The notes: generated by a model not told the origin, from the letters alone. A stretch of 64,000 nucleotides of DNA from Mytilus galloprovincialis (GCF_965363235.1 NC_134843.1:43347035-43411034); one strand, 5' to 3'; numbered from the stretch's first letter, positions 11,945-26,900 are shown. Numbers and translations are program-made.

Positions 11945-14900
11945 ATGGACGTCGGGGAACTTTTATCCAAGGCTTTGTCCCACAAGGTTTATTACTTACC
12001 AATATCATGAATTTAATCAATTGTTTTTTTTTATGAAATATAAGAATCATTGTTATCAAGAACCAATTTAAGATTTTTACAAATAAGTCGTTTAAAAAGA
12101 AGAGACGTTTAAAGTTAACACTCATAAAAATAATTAAAATTTTTGAAGAAAAAAACAAACTGACAAATTGTTATGGCATGGCTAAGAACGGAAAACAACA
12201 TTAAGACACTGTGGTTCATCTCAGGTGCTCCTGAAGCTTACGCAGATCCTTCTTCACATGTGTCACCTATCATGTCTATGATTAGTTTTAACTGGGACTT
12301 TTATACTAATGCAGTAACAGGACTGGAAACTGGTCGATCTGATGAGATTTCAATGCCCCAATAGCGGGATTTCTGTATTGATTTTTTGTTTTGATTGACA
12401 GTTTATTGTGTGACGCATTCGGTGCATATAAACAATAGATTTCAGCAAACAATTCAGCCCATATAGTAAATTAATTAGTTTAAATGCAATCAAGACAATA
12501 GATAGTGTTTAGGAAAAAATATTAATAAATAGTCGATATATAAGTGTTGAAAATAAACCAGAGATAGTCGAAAAGCCGTCAATTTACTAGACCGCTAAGA
12601 TAACAATGTGTCGAAGGTTAACAGATCATAAATAATCCTGATAAAACAATAAGTGTGCAATACAAATTATGTGGACAATTTCCAGGGGTGGGGAAATATT
12701 TGCTGTGGGCACTTGTCCCTGTGCAAGTAAAACTGTAAAGTTCACTTGTCCGGAAAAAAAGTTACTTGCCCTGATGGTCCTAATAAATATTGAAGTTAAT
12801 ATATGATTCTTAGCACTGTTTTTTCATCACAAACAAATGAAATCCATTTGTTTATTATGTGTAAAAAATTAGGAAAGTAGGTTAACATCTATGGGACACA
12901 AACCAACCAATGAAATGACATGTAAATGTAACTTTTGCAGCAGTTTTTGAATAAGAATTGTAGCCAGTACATATAATGATATACTAATTTAAAGGACAGT
13001 GAGTGAAGAAATGGAAATTAAATAATGGATAAACTATTGACTTTTTTGCTGTTTCTCTCAACTGACAAACTTGTTTTTTTTGTGTTTTTTTTATAACTGT
13101 CTTGATGGGCAATTAAACCGTCCCTTCTATTTACCACTCTGACAACAAATAATGTTGACGTTTGATCTATAAATATAAATATAAAGTAAAAAAAAAAAAT
13201 TATTTTCCGAATTTCCATCCTAAATAGCCAGGGGCAATCTGAAATTAAAGATGTCTGAAATTCTCGCTTCCATATTTCTTTTTAATACTCCTTATCCTCC
13301 ATTTGGGTTTTAGGTTTTTCACTCGACTCATTACTCTTTTTGTCTTGCTTACCATGCTTACCCGGTGTTTTATAAAGTATTTATCAATCTGAATCTCGAT
13401 ACAAAATCATATAAAATGACACTTCCGGTACATGATGGTTAAAACCTAATCGACGATTCAGTGTCAATGGACAAAACCAATGCAATGTTATGCAACTCGG
13501 GTTCGCATACTTATTTTTATTTATTTTGTTAATCGATCTATTTCCGGTATTATGTAATATTTATCGTCATGAACATTGGTGTTTTTACTCGCTGACCATT
13601 GGTTTCTTTTACATAAATTTCACATCTTTATACATTTTGAACATGTTGAAATTAATTCTATATTTTTGTTGAATTTGAATTTTGTCTTTTATATTTTTTA
13701 ACTTGTCCACGGGCAAACCAGACAAAAATAATTACTTGTCCGGTTGTTCAAATGTACGAGTCGGGCATAGCATTTCCACACCCCTGATTTCAATTCCTAA
13801 TTACTGTGGATTCATTATTATTCGTTGGATACCAATTTTCGTGGATTTCGTGGTTATACAGTGTACATTTAGGTGAACCACGAAATGAAATATTCAATGC
13901 ATAACAAATTGTGTAAAGGCTTGTATGCAGACTTCAGCAAACCACGAAATCAAATATCCACAAACATGTAAGTTTTCGTTAATCCACAAAAATTGGTACC
14001 CATGAAAATAAATGAATCCACAGTAAATATAACAAAAGCTACCTGGGTCTCGATAAATAGCGCAGGTAAAGTCTCGTTCTAACGGCTGTGAAGTAGATAT
14101 TATTACACTGATTGGTGTAACAGTTTCCAGTCCCGTTAGTATAATAGTCCCAGGTTTTAATCTGTTCACGACTGTTGCTCGCAACTGGCATTTGTTGTCC
14201 TGTTGATTTGAGGAAAAGAGGACAGATTGGGGTTATGACATTTAAAACATTGTTTTTGTCGAATATTCGATAATAGTCAAAACACTTATGATGGTGTTCT
14301 TAAAATTTTTAAAGGGCTGAATTTAACTTCACCTAATGCCTGTTGGATCCAATTGTTAAAAACTGCTACCTTTTTCGATGAAATCATGATACGCAGTGCA
14401 AGTTTCGAATATTGTATCATGTAGGAGATAACTTATAGAAAAGAAAGAATATGGGTTATCCATGCATGACAAAAATAAGTCCATACTCACTTCTCAGCTA
14501 ATAACTCAAAAAGCAAAGGAACTGATTTTATTGCCGTTCTTCATTTCAAAGTCATAGTGAAGCCTTTCGGGTCCTCTCTAATTTTTCCTTGTATGAATCG
14601 AGGATATACAACATGTACAAGGTCTCATTTGCGCTTGAAATCCCGGCAATTTTTATTGTAAAATCATGCAGTAGAAGGAAAATTGAAAACAAATATTTTG
14701 ACATGCAAATGGCGGAAATCGGAAACGACGCTGTAAATATGGAAATATTTCAGCATTTCTATGGCGAAACTGACTACGAGGGTTAGTTAAAAGGTTTCTT
14801 GTTATCTCAATGTATTTATTACATTCAATTCATGTGGGAAATATGATTTGATCGATCATTACGAGACGAAGAAAAAGGGGGGAAAAAGGAGATTGACTGA

Positions 14901-17900
14901 AAATTTTGAGGACGGAGCCACTGATTTGTGCCTAGATTACATAATACGTTGTGTTTGGTGCAATATGCTACGGAATCGAGCAATTGGTGTCTTCTTTATT
15001 ATATGGCAGATATAACAACAAAATAGATAAAGACTAAAAGTAGTTTTATTCAAAATTCAACACAAATGTAATAAATTACACCTTTTACCTGTGAATTACC
15101 TGAAAATGCAGGTAACCTGATAAAAACTTTCCTAAAATAACTGCCTAACATTACAGTTCATACTATCCTCAGCATTTTTCACGCTATAACTTTCTCTGTA
15201 TCTCTTACAATAAAAAAGATACAGCAGTCTGAAAAGGAATATTCTGTTCTAGTGAATGAACACCAAAAAAATACAGCAGCAGCAGTTATTTTTCTATTTT
15301 TTTGTGTAGCGTTGAAAGGGTTAACTGTTCTAGAGTTATACATTGTACTCCTTAATAAACTGGAAAAATTGCAAAATTTTGTGTTTCCATTCTCTAACTT
15401 AAGTTGCCTCAACCAAATGTTATGAAACTTATACCCAATACTTATTACAACAAAACTCAGATCAAGTACAAATTTGGGTAGCATTACTTTTATCATTATT
15501 GAGTTATGTCCGTTTTTAATGTTGAATGCAAGCAGGGGTATCATCTGTGTCCATGGGGAACATATTCATCATTTGATTAATTTTATGGTGTATTTTTTTA
15601 CGTTGAGTTAAGAGTCAACATTCTGACTTAAACAGTGCTGAATGAAAATTGACAAAAAATCTTTTGAGTAGGCTATTATTAAGACTAAAAAGAAGGGTAG
15701 ATCATCAGGAAACTGAACCTTTCATATATTTTTATTTGCCCTAACAGTATATTTATATAACTTCAAGTAAATAAAAATTACTTGTACAAGTAGTACTCCT
15801 GACTGCATAAAGAGAATAAATGCTATTACCTACATCTAAATTACAGAAGAAGATGAGAAACTATTTTTTGCATAGTTAACCTTTGTTTCGACAAAATGGT
15901 GTACTGTAGAAATTATTGCTACATGTACATGCTTTTAAATATCACAAAAAAGTAAAAACTGAAATACTTAACAGGATTTTGTACTTTACTCAATTTAAGG
16001 TAAATAAAGGCAACAGTAGTATACCGCTGTCCAAAACTCGTAAATACATGGACAAAAAACAAAATCAGGGTAACAAACTAAAACTGAGGGAAACACATTA
16101 AATATAAGAGGAGAACAACAACCCAACATTAAAATGTAACACACACAGATAAATGATAGATCAACTATTTTAAGTATTGATCAATAAACTTAAGTGAAAA
16201 TTGAAATTCCAATAGAATGATATTTTCTGTAAGATATCTCTAAGTTGTCAGTTTTAATGATTTCTAAAGTTAAGTAAGTTTAGAGAGATTTATATACATC
16301 AAATATATATACATGTAGCATAAAGTTAATCAATAGTACTTTTAAAGTTTAAAAAAATAATAAAGGTCACCATTTATACATCTGTTTCTTTACATTCAAG
16401 AAAGAGTCTGCAATTCTGTTCACCAGGGAAAAAAAGTCATGAATATTTCAGCATTTAAAAGTTACGATTGAAAAAGAGGTCATGAAAACAAGCACATTTT
16501 TTTATTTACGTTATGGTGAACTGCAAAAAAAAAAGAAGATACAGTTGTGTTCAAATTTTATAACCTGCGATGTATTTTTTTTTTTAACATTTTAGGCTGA
16601 TAAATCTTCTTCTAAAAATCCAAGTATAAAAAGAAAAAGTGATGCTGCTTATGAAAATGGAGATTATGACAAAAGAAGGCGAGAGGAACCAAAAGGAATT
16701 ACTGATGAAGAAAGAGAAAAAATATTGGAAATGTTGGACAATGAACCAGAGGTACAAATAACAGCTTATTCTTGCCATGTTTTGTATACATTTGTAGATA
16801 AGTTTGAATGACATAACTTGAGTTTGAGTTACTTCCCTTGGCCACCATAAATGGATAAAGGGTTAATTTTCTTCTTTGACTAACCAAACTGAAACTTGCA
16901 ATACACTGACAAGATATCTATAGTAGTTTTAACATGATTACACATTATACCCTGTCATAATTGTTTTTATACGACCGCAAAAATTTTAATTTTTCGTCGT
17001 ATATTGCTATCACGTTGGCGTCGTCGTCCTGCGTCGTCTTGCGTCGTCGTCGTCGTCCGAATACTTTTAGTTTTCGCACTCTAACTTTAGTAAAAGTGAA
17101 TAGAAATCAATGAAATTTTAACACTAGGTTTATGACCACAAAAGGAAGGTTTGGATTGATTTTGGGAGTTTTGGTCCCAACATTTTAGGAATTAGGGGCC
17201 AAAAAGGGCCCAAATAAGCATTTTCTTGGTTTTCGCACTATAACTTTAGTTTAAGTGAATAGAAATCTATGAAATTTTGACACAAGGTTTATGACCACAA
17301 AAGGAAGGTTGGGATTGATTTTGGGAGTTATGGTTCCTACAGTTTAGGAATTAGGGGCCAAAAAAGGGCCTAAATAAGCATTATTCTTGGTTTTCGCACA
17401 ATAACTTTAGTATAAGTAAATAGAAATCTATGAAATTTAAACACAAGGTTTATGACCATAAAAGGAAGGTTGGGTTTGATTTTGGGAGTTTTGGTCCCAA
17501 CAGTTTAGGAATAAGGGGCCCAAAGGGTCCAAAATTGAACTTTGTGTGATTTCATCAAAAATTGAATAATTGGGGTTCTTTGATATGCCGAATCTAACTG
17601 TGTATGTAGATTCTTAATTTTTGGTCCCGTTTTCAAATTGGTCTACATTAAGGTCAAAAGGGTCCAAAATTAAACTTAGTTTGATTTTAACAAAAATTGA
17701 ATCCTTGGGGTTCTTTGATATGCTGAATCTAAAAATGTACTCAGATTTTTTATTATTGGCCCAGTTTTCAAGTTGGTCCAAATCGGGGTCCAAAATTAAA
17801 CTTTGTTTGATTTCATCAAAAATTGAATAATTGTGGTTCTTTGATATGCCAAATCTAACTGTGTAAGTAGATTCTTAATTTTTGGTCCCGTTATCAAATT

Positions 17901-20900
17901 GGTCTACATTAAAGTCCAAAGGGTCCAAAATTAAACTAAGTTTGATTTTAACAAAAATTGAATTCTTGGGCTTTTTTGATATGCTGAATCTAAACATGTA
18001 CTTAGATTTTTGATTATGGGCCCAGTTTTCAAGTTGGTTCAAATCAGGATCCAAAATTATTATATTAAGTATTGTGCAATAGCAAGAAATTTTCAATTGC
18101 ACAGTATTCAGCAATAGCAAGAAATCTTCAATTGCACAGTATTGTGCAATAGCAAGAAATTTTCAATTGCACAGTATTGCGCAATAGCAAGAAATCTTCA
18201 ATTGCACAGTATTGTGCAATAGCAAATATTTTCAATTACTCAGTATTGCACAATAGCAAGAAATATCTAATTGCAATTTCAATTGGAGTTATCTTTCTTT
18301 GTCCAGAATAGTAGTTGAATCAACTTAAATCTTTTTTTTATACAATATATATAATTAATATTTCAATTGGAGTTATCTTTCTTTGTCCAGAATAGTAGTT
18401 GAATCAACTTAAATCATTGTTTTATACAATATACAATGTATATTCACTTTTTCTACCAACTGATAAATTAAAACAATCTTTACCATTCAGTGATAACAAG
18501 CACTTTATTTTACATTTCAATATTTTATGATGTATTTAAATGAGTAGTTATTGTTGCAAACTCCATTAGAAATTTGAATTGAGATCAGTTTTGGAAAAAG
18601 GGAAAGGGGGATGTGAAAACAAATTGGGGTGGGGGGTTAAATTTTTCTCATTTCAGATTTCATAAATAAAAAGAAAATTTCTTCAAACATTTTTTTGAGA
18701 GGATTAATATTCAACAGCATAGTGAATTGCTCAAAGGCAAAAAAAATATTTTAAGTTCATTAGACCACATTCATTCTGTGTCAGAAACCTATGCTGTGTC
18801 AACTATTTAATCACAATCCAAATTTAGAGCTGAATCCAGCTTGAATGTTGTGTCCATACTTGCCCCAACCGTTCAGGGTTCAACCTCTGCGGTCGTATAA
18901 AGCTGCGCCCTGCGGAGCATCTGGTTTACCAATTTTACAGCTGAAGAATTCTTACATCTTCTTGGTACATGTAACACTTAAATTTGTTCTGATATTACTT
19001 CCTACATGACCTAACATATATATTTTGTGTTATTCATAAACCTCTTTTGTTCTGAATGCAGCGTATCAATGAGGTTTTAACTTCAGCATTAAACAAAATG
19101 TCTTCATACCAGATGTAGATATCATGTGTCACTGAAAATGCAAAAGAAAACAAACATGGGTCACTGAAAATGTTAAAAAAAGCATGGATCAATGAAAATA
19201 TTTTTTAAAAATGTCCACAGTTGTACAGCATCATGTATTTAGAGATAAATGGTTGAAATTTTAGCTCACCTGGCCCAAAGGGCCAAGTGAGCTTTTCCCA
19301 TCACTTGGCATCCGTCGTCTGTCGTCGTTAACTTTTACAAAAATCTTCTCCTCTGAAACTACTGGGTTAAATTTAACCAAACTTAGCCACAATCATTATT
19401 AGGGTATCTAGTTTAAAAAATGTGTCAGTGACCCAGCCAACCAATTAACATGGCTGCCATGGCTAAAAATAGAACACAGGGGTAAAATGTAGACTTTGGC
19501 TTATAACTCTGAAACCAAAGCATTTAGAGCAAATCTGACCAGAGGTTAACATGTTTATCAAGTCAATATCTATCTGCCATGAAATTTTCAGATGAATAGG
19601 ACAACTGGTTGTTGGGTTGCTGCCCCCAATTGTTAATTTTTAAAGAAATTTTGCCATTTTTGGTTATTATCTTGAATACTATTATAGATAAGACTTAAAC
19701 TGTAAACAACAAAAATGTTCAGCAAAGTAAAATCTAAAAATAAGTCAACATGACCAAAGGAGTTATTGCCCTTTATAACAATTTTCATTAATTTGGTAAA
19801 TTTTTGTAAATTTTTACAAAATATTTTCCTCTGTATCTATTGGGCTAGGTTTAATATAGATAGAGAAAATTGTAAGTAGCAAGAATGTTCAGTAAAGTAA
19901 GATCTACAAACACATCACCATCACCAAAACACAATTTTGTCATGACTCCATCTGTGTCCTTTCAGGCTTTGTTTAAATAGCACATAGACCAAGATGAGCG
20001 ACACAGGCTCTTTAGAGCCTCTAGTTTTATTATGCCCCACCTACGATAGTAGAGAGGCATTATGTTTTCTAGTCTGTTCGTTCTTTCGTCTATCCCCCTT
20101 CAGGTTAAAGTTTTTGGTCAAGGTAGTTTTTGATGAAGTTGAAGTCCAACCAATTTCAAACTTAGCACACATGTTCCCTATGATATGATCTTTCTAATTT
20201 TAATGCCAAATTAGAGTTTTGACCCCAATTTCACGGTCTGCTGAACATAGAAAATGATAGTGCAACTTTCAGGTTTAAGTTTTTGGTTAAATTTTTTAGT
20301 CAAGGTAGTTTTTGATGAAGTTGAAGTCCAATCAACTTGAAACTTATTACACATGTTCCCTATGATATGAACATTCTTATTTTAATGCCAAATAAGATTT
20401 TTCCACCAATTTCACGGTCCACTGAACATAGAAATTGACAGTACGAGTGGGGCATCCGTGTACTGTGGACACCTTCTTGTTTAATTTTGGCTACTGTTGG
20501 GTTTTTTTTTCAGACAGAAGCTTTGGATGAGACGAACTTAAAGAAGATGTTACTGAACTTTGAGAAAAGAGTTTATAAAAACCAAGAACAGAGAATCAAA
20601 TATCCAGATTTACCAGAGAAGTATGTTAAGAAAAGTAATTTCAGCAAGGCACATCATTGATATCATATACAGTTGTTAAAAAACAGAGCACTCACTACAT
20701 GAGTATGTCTTTAGTTGAAAAAAACAAGAATCAAGAATCAATGCAAGAAAGTTAAAAGGATAAAAATCCCTGTCGAAACCCACTGAAAAACGGCCCAATT
20801 GCTATTTGTAAAATATGATAAAAACAGAGCAATTAATATGCAGGTTTTAAAAGAACTTTTAGAATTTTAATCAAAGTACACTTTTTCTATAAGCTTGTTT

Positions 20901-23900
20901 GCAGACTTTGGTAATACATGTACAACTAAATCAAGTATCAATGAAAAATAAATCTTAAATTATGACTTCTGTGGATTCCTTTATTTTCCTGGGTATCAAT
21001 TTTCGTAAATTGACGAAAAAATAGCATTTTCATGGATATTGAATTTCATAGTTTTTAAAATCTCTGCATACAAAGCATAATAGAAAATTTATATTTCGTT
21101 GAACATTTAAATTTGTGGTTAACCTTTACTGAGGAAATCCACGAAAATCGGTATCCAGAGAATATTAATGATTCCTCAGTATATGAAATGACTTAAGTTA
21201 TTCAAAAGGTTGTATATCTAATATTTTCTTAATAAACCTGTCTTTTTTTCTTTTTCTTTTGATAGATTTATGGATTCAGAAATAGAAGTAAATGAAATTA
21301 TCCAACAGATGCATGTTATTGCTACAGCACCAGACTTATATCACATCTTAGTAGATTTGAACACAGTACAGTCACTTTTACAGTTGTTAGCACATGAAAA
21401 TACTGATATCCTTTATAAAGCAAATAAATTTCAGAAATGGAAATGAGAAAATAAATAATTTAGATTAAAACCTTGATACAATCATGCTGTGTGGGTGCAC
21501 TCGTCTCCCTTTTGTGATTGACAAGAATTGTCAGTTTACCTATCAAAGGTCAGTAGTTTTCTCCAGACTTCCTCCATCTATAAATTATAAAATCTGACCG
21601 CCACAAATAGCTTAAAAGTGGTGTTAAAACACCAACGATCAATCAACTGATATAATAATGGTTTATAATAGCAGGATTTTGTTTTTTTAATTTTAATGTA
21701 AGTCTTAATTGTTGATATTGGTGAGTCATTGATTTTTTTGTGTCTGTCCTTCACAATGGGGATCAGGTAACACTTGAAGTCTTTGTAAATATATTTCCTT
21801 AATGTTACCTACATGTATCAATAGCTGTGGTGGATCTAATACAAGAATTAACAGATGTAGATACATTAAATGAAAGTGAAGAAGGTGCAACTGCAGTAGT
21901 AGATAGTTTGGTAAGTATAAGGAAAATATCAGCTTTTATCCTACGAGGGGTTTTGTCAAGGGGTCTATGTTCTGCTCGAACTGCTCCCAAAGATTCCAAA
22001 AGACGTTATAGGATATTTGATATTTCCAAATAGTTTATGGTTCAAAATTGAGGTCAAATTCTCATATATTTTTGATTATTTAAAAAAAAAAAAATAGAGA
22101 TCTAACCTAACTATGGCCATCTTTCTTTTATAAATTGAATTAATGAACATTGATACCAAAAATTTTTGAATTTGCAAATGTAATAATATTTAAGCTTTGT
22201 ATAAAACATCTACTTCTCTCTTTTACCAAAAAAAAATAATTTGTAAAAGATTTTGTATTATTTTATTTTACAGTTAGAAAAGCAAGTTGTTGCAATTTTA
22301 GTGCAGAACTTAGAAAGACTGGATGAAAATAATAAAGAAGAAGCTGATGGTGTACATAATACTTTATGTAGGTATAATTATGTAGTATCAAGTTACATAA
22401 CACTTTATGTAGGTATAATTATGTAGTATCAAGTTACATACTACTTTATGTAGGTATAATTATGTAGTACATGTAACAAGTTACATAATACTTTATGTTG
22501 GTATAATTATGTAGTATCAAGTTACATAATACTTTATGTAGTATCAAGTTACATAATACTTTATGTAGGTATAGTTATGAAGTATCAAGTTACATAATAC
22601 TTTATGTAGGTATACTTATGTAGTATCAATTTACATAATACTTTATGTAGGTATACTTATGTAGTATCAATTTACATAATACTTTATGTAGGTATAATTA
22701 TGTAGTATCAAGTTACATAATACTTTATGTAGGTATAATTATGTAGTACATGTATCAAGTTACATACTACTTTATGTAGGTATAATTATGTAGTATCAAG
22801 TTACATAATACTTTATGTAGGTATAATTATGTAGTACATGTAACAAGTTACATAATACTTTATGTTGGTATAATTATGTAGTATCAAGTTACATAATACT
22901 TTATGTAGGTATAATTATATAGTATCAAGTTCCATAATACTTTATGTAGGTATACTTATGTAGTATCAATTTACATAATACTTTATGTAGGTATAATTAT
23001 GTAGTATCAAGTTACATAATACTTTATGTAGGTATACTTATGTAGTATAAATTTACATAATACTTTATGTAGGTATAATTATGTAGTATCAATTTGCATA
23101 ATACTTTATGTAGGTATAATTATGTAGTATCAAGTTACATAATACTTTATATAGGTATACTTATGTAGTATCAATTTACATAATACTTTATGTAGGTATA
23201 ATTATGTAGTATAAAGTTAGATAACAAAAATACTGAACTCCAAGGAAAATTCGAAACGGAAAGCCTGTAATCAAAATAAAAATTTCAAACACATCAAACA
23301 AATGGATAACAACTGTCATCATATTTCTGATTTTGTACAGGCATTTTATTATGTAAAAAATTGTGGATTAAACCTGGTTTTATAGCTAGCTAAACCTCTC
23401 ACTTATCCCAAATAATCAACAGCAATACAAAACAAATACTTGAAGGCGCTCAAAGTAAATAATTTCTATCAATATTTGTATATGTATTTTAAAATTTACA
23501 TGTTGAATTATCTGTTGCAGTTGAAGATAAACTCCTCACAGATACCAGGATTAAAATTTCAATTTGAGCCAGACGTGGGTTTTTACTACAAAAAACTGAT
23601 CAGTGACGCTCAAATAAATAAGTTTAAAAGGCCAAATAAAGAACAAAGTTGAAGAGCATTGAGGACCAAAATTTTTCATACATTTCATAAGAACCTATCT
23701 GTATTTCACAAATATAGAAATGCATTTTATGTTTTTGTTACTCAACTGTTTGGGAACATTTACTTTTCAATGTGTGTTTTAAATCTTAAGCATGTCATTT
23801 GTCTTTTTTTTTTTATAGTCAGATGATTTGATTGTCTTTTTTTCAGCAATCATAGAAAATGTGACAGAATTCCGACCCGAATGTTGTACAGAGGCAGCAC

Positions 23901-26900
23901 AGCAAGGTTTAATGGTCTGGTTACTAAAGAGAATCAAAGTAAGAAACTATTCAGACACATCTGCACCCATTTGTAATATGATATCTCTAAAGACAACCAG
24001 TCATTTCAGAATGTAAAGGCCTATGGGTAATTTCATTGTTTGTACTCTAAAATGAAAAATAACATCATGTCATTGGTTGAATTTCTGTTGATTGGGATGT
24101 TTTTAACCAATCATAAGGTGTACATTTTTGAATATTGCGCAGAATGCATTAGATTCTGGAACTGCAAATTACTCTCCTTAGCTTGCTTTTTATAGTTGGT
24201 CATCTTTAAATGCTTTATATAACAATAAATAATCACCTTTACATGTGTAAAAAAAATATTTAAAAAGTTTGTCACAGTAAGACAGTCTTGATTACAATGA
24301 AATTTATACATGGTAATAGTAAGTCCATTTAGTATCTGAGAGACGTCAACATATTATTCAGTAATTTTAGTAATATATTTAACTTACAACACATTTCAGC
24401 ATGTGTACTCTATTTGATCAAACATAATAAACTCAATTTATTACAAAATTAATACAAAATGTTTATTATTTTCAGTCCAAAATACCATTTGATGCAAATA
24501 AATTGTACGCCAGTGAAATTTTAGCTATTATCCTGCAGAACAGTGATGGTTTGTATTATAATGAATTTTATATGTTATTCAAGTCTAAGACAGGGTATAA
24601 AATGTGTCTTTCCAAGTCTTAGGGAATATGAATAAATATACAATATATGAACATTGTCAGAAAATATAAAATTTATTTGTATGAGGCTTGCTGAGCTGTT
24701 TTCCTGTTTTGTAGCAGGTACAATTAAATATATATTTTCTGACAATGTAATTATATTGTTGTTATCCTGCAATTTACACCCAACACTTGAAACATTAGTT
24801 ATTAAAATTCTAAACATTATTTCTCATTTTTTAAAAGAAATCAACATAATTTAAACGTGAACCGTGAAAAGGACCAAAAAATGAACTGTTACACAAAAAG
24901 AAATATCCACATTACAGCGTGCTCAACATGGAAACATTCTATTATATATGATACTGTTTTTACATCTCCAGTGCTCAGCATTCTCAACATATTTGAAAAT
25001 GTTATTTATTTTTCTTCTTCAGAAAATAGATTACTAATTGGTGAATATGATGGTATTGATGTTTTGTTGCAACAGTTAGCTGTAAGTTGGTTTTCTTCAT
25101 TTATATATTTCTTAATATTCTTTAATGTTTGAATAGATTGCTTTAACAAGTATATATAAAATTGATCAATGGAAATGGAGATAACAACACGACAAAAGAG
25201 CAGGAAACCATTGAAGGCCACCAATGGGTCTTCAACACAGCTAGAAAATTCTGCTTCTGCTGGCCTCTCAACAAAAATGTGTACTAGGTCAATAAAAATT
25301 AACTTCACACTAAACTCCAAAACATAAAAAATTACAAAAAAGATACAAGACTAACAAAAGACCAGAGGCTCCTGACTTTGGACAGGTGCAAAAACGAGGT
25401 GGGGTTACATTTGTTTGGTGAAATATCAGCCCTCCCCTTATACCTCTAGCCACGAGGTGCTATTCAACAACAAACAAATCTTTTAGAATGGTAAAGATTA
25501 GTTTAAAAGAATACAGACTAGAAGTGTTTAATGTTACAGGATCCATCGCTTTTTAACTGTAGGAATGTTTTAATGAAAATCATACTATGTTGACTGAATG
25601 TAAAATCGTACAACACGTCTACATTTTCTGCATTTAAAATTTTGACTCTGAATTAAATGTTGTGAAACATGTCTAACTGTTAAGCTATAAGCTGATGGCA
25701 CATTGTTAGCATATTTAAGTGCAAGATATATATATATATATAGATATGATTTGAAGATTTTTATTTCTTTTTTAGTCATACAAAAGAAATGATCCTTCAA
25801 ATAAAGAAGAATTGGAATACATGGAAAATCTGTTTGATTCAATGTGCTCATGTTTAATGAGGACAGAAAATCGGGCAAAGTTTTTACGTGGAGAAGGTTT
25901 GCAGTTGATGAATCTCATGTTAAGGTGAGTTTTATTTCCTATTTCTCAAACATTAGAAACTATGATATGGGTCATCTGGAGACCATGTTTGGCTTTCAAT
26001 TTTCAGTGAACTGCTTTTTATGCCCCACCTACGATAGTAGAGGGGCAGTATGTTTTCTAGTCTGTGCGTCCGTTCGTCCGTCTTACAACATGATTTAGCA
26101 AATATGCGGTGTTGAACACCAACTTACAACAAACAAATGGTTTAATTTAGGTAAAAGTTAGAAAGTTTCACCTATTTTTCTTACTTCATTGACTTCAGAG
26201 TTTATATCTAGGTCAGTATAAAACGCAGGCTTATCTAATCTGCACTCATGTTCATTTACAAAGAAAGTTACCATCAAGGTTTTCTTCCTTTTCTGACTAT
26301 TATTAATTTGTGTAGTCTAAATATCAGGTACTGTAAATTATAGGATCATCTAAACTTGCACTAAGTTGCTTGTAAGAAAGGAGAATTGATGTATATATCT
26401 TCCATACAGATACTAAATGCAATTCAAAGACATATGGAATCAGTATACAGGAAAAAAGTAGGTCAGTTTGATCTACTTTTAAAGCTTCATAGTTCATACA
26501 CCCTGATTTAAGTGTACTATTTTAGGATTTTAATAAATGTATTCAGAGGTCACCACACCAGGCAATATGAGAGACATTAATGCCCTAAGATTCCAGACTT
26601 CGCTTTATTGAAGCTCCAAGGAGTAGTTTATGTTGCCCACAATTTTCAGTAAAATCACCAAACGTTGCATGCTTTTTGATAATTCTGTATCTGTTAAGCA
26701 AATGCCGACTGGGTTGAAAAGGCTTTGAGAATTTGATCAATGTATTTATTTAAAATTCCTTCCGACTACAAGGCAAGGCAATAATATTTAAACAGTTGTC
26801 CAGCAAAAGACTGCCACAATTAACAAGGCAGTACAGATTCTGACAAATTTAGTTAAAAAAATCATTAATGCAGTTCTCATTGAAATTCTGAAGTGAGATG

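Noticed and set aside
12173-12364. 63-codon ORF containing FNWDFYTNAVTGLETGRSDE
   Set aside because: Short, no splice partners, and it shares a segment with 14043-14199 in reverse. More likely a repeat or gene fragment than a gene; its similarity is noted in the findings.
18058-18270. ATTGTGCAATAGCAAGAAAT repeats with regular spacing, considered as a CRISPR-like array
   Set aside because: Units are contiguous and partly palindromic with no unique spacers, inside a eukaryotic dispersed repeat. It is a minisatellite block.
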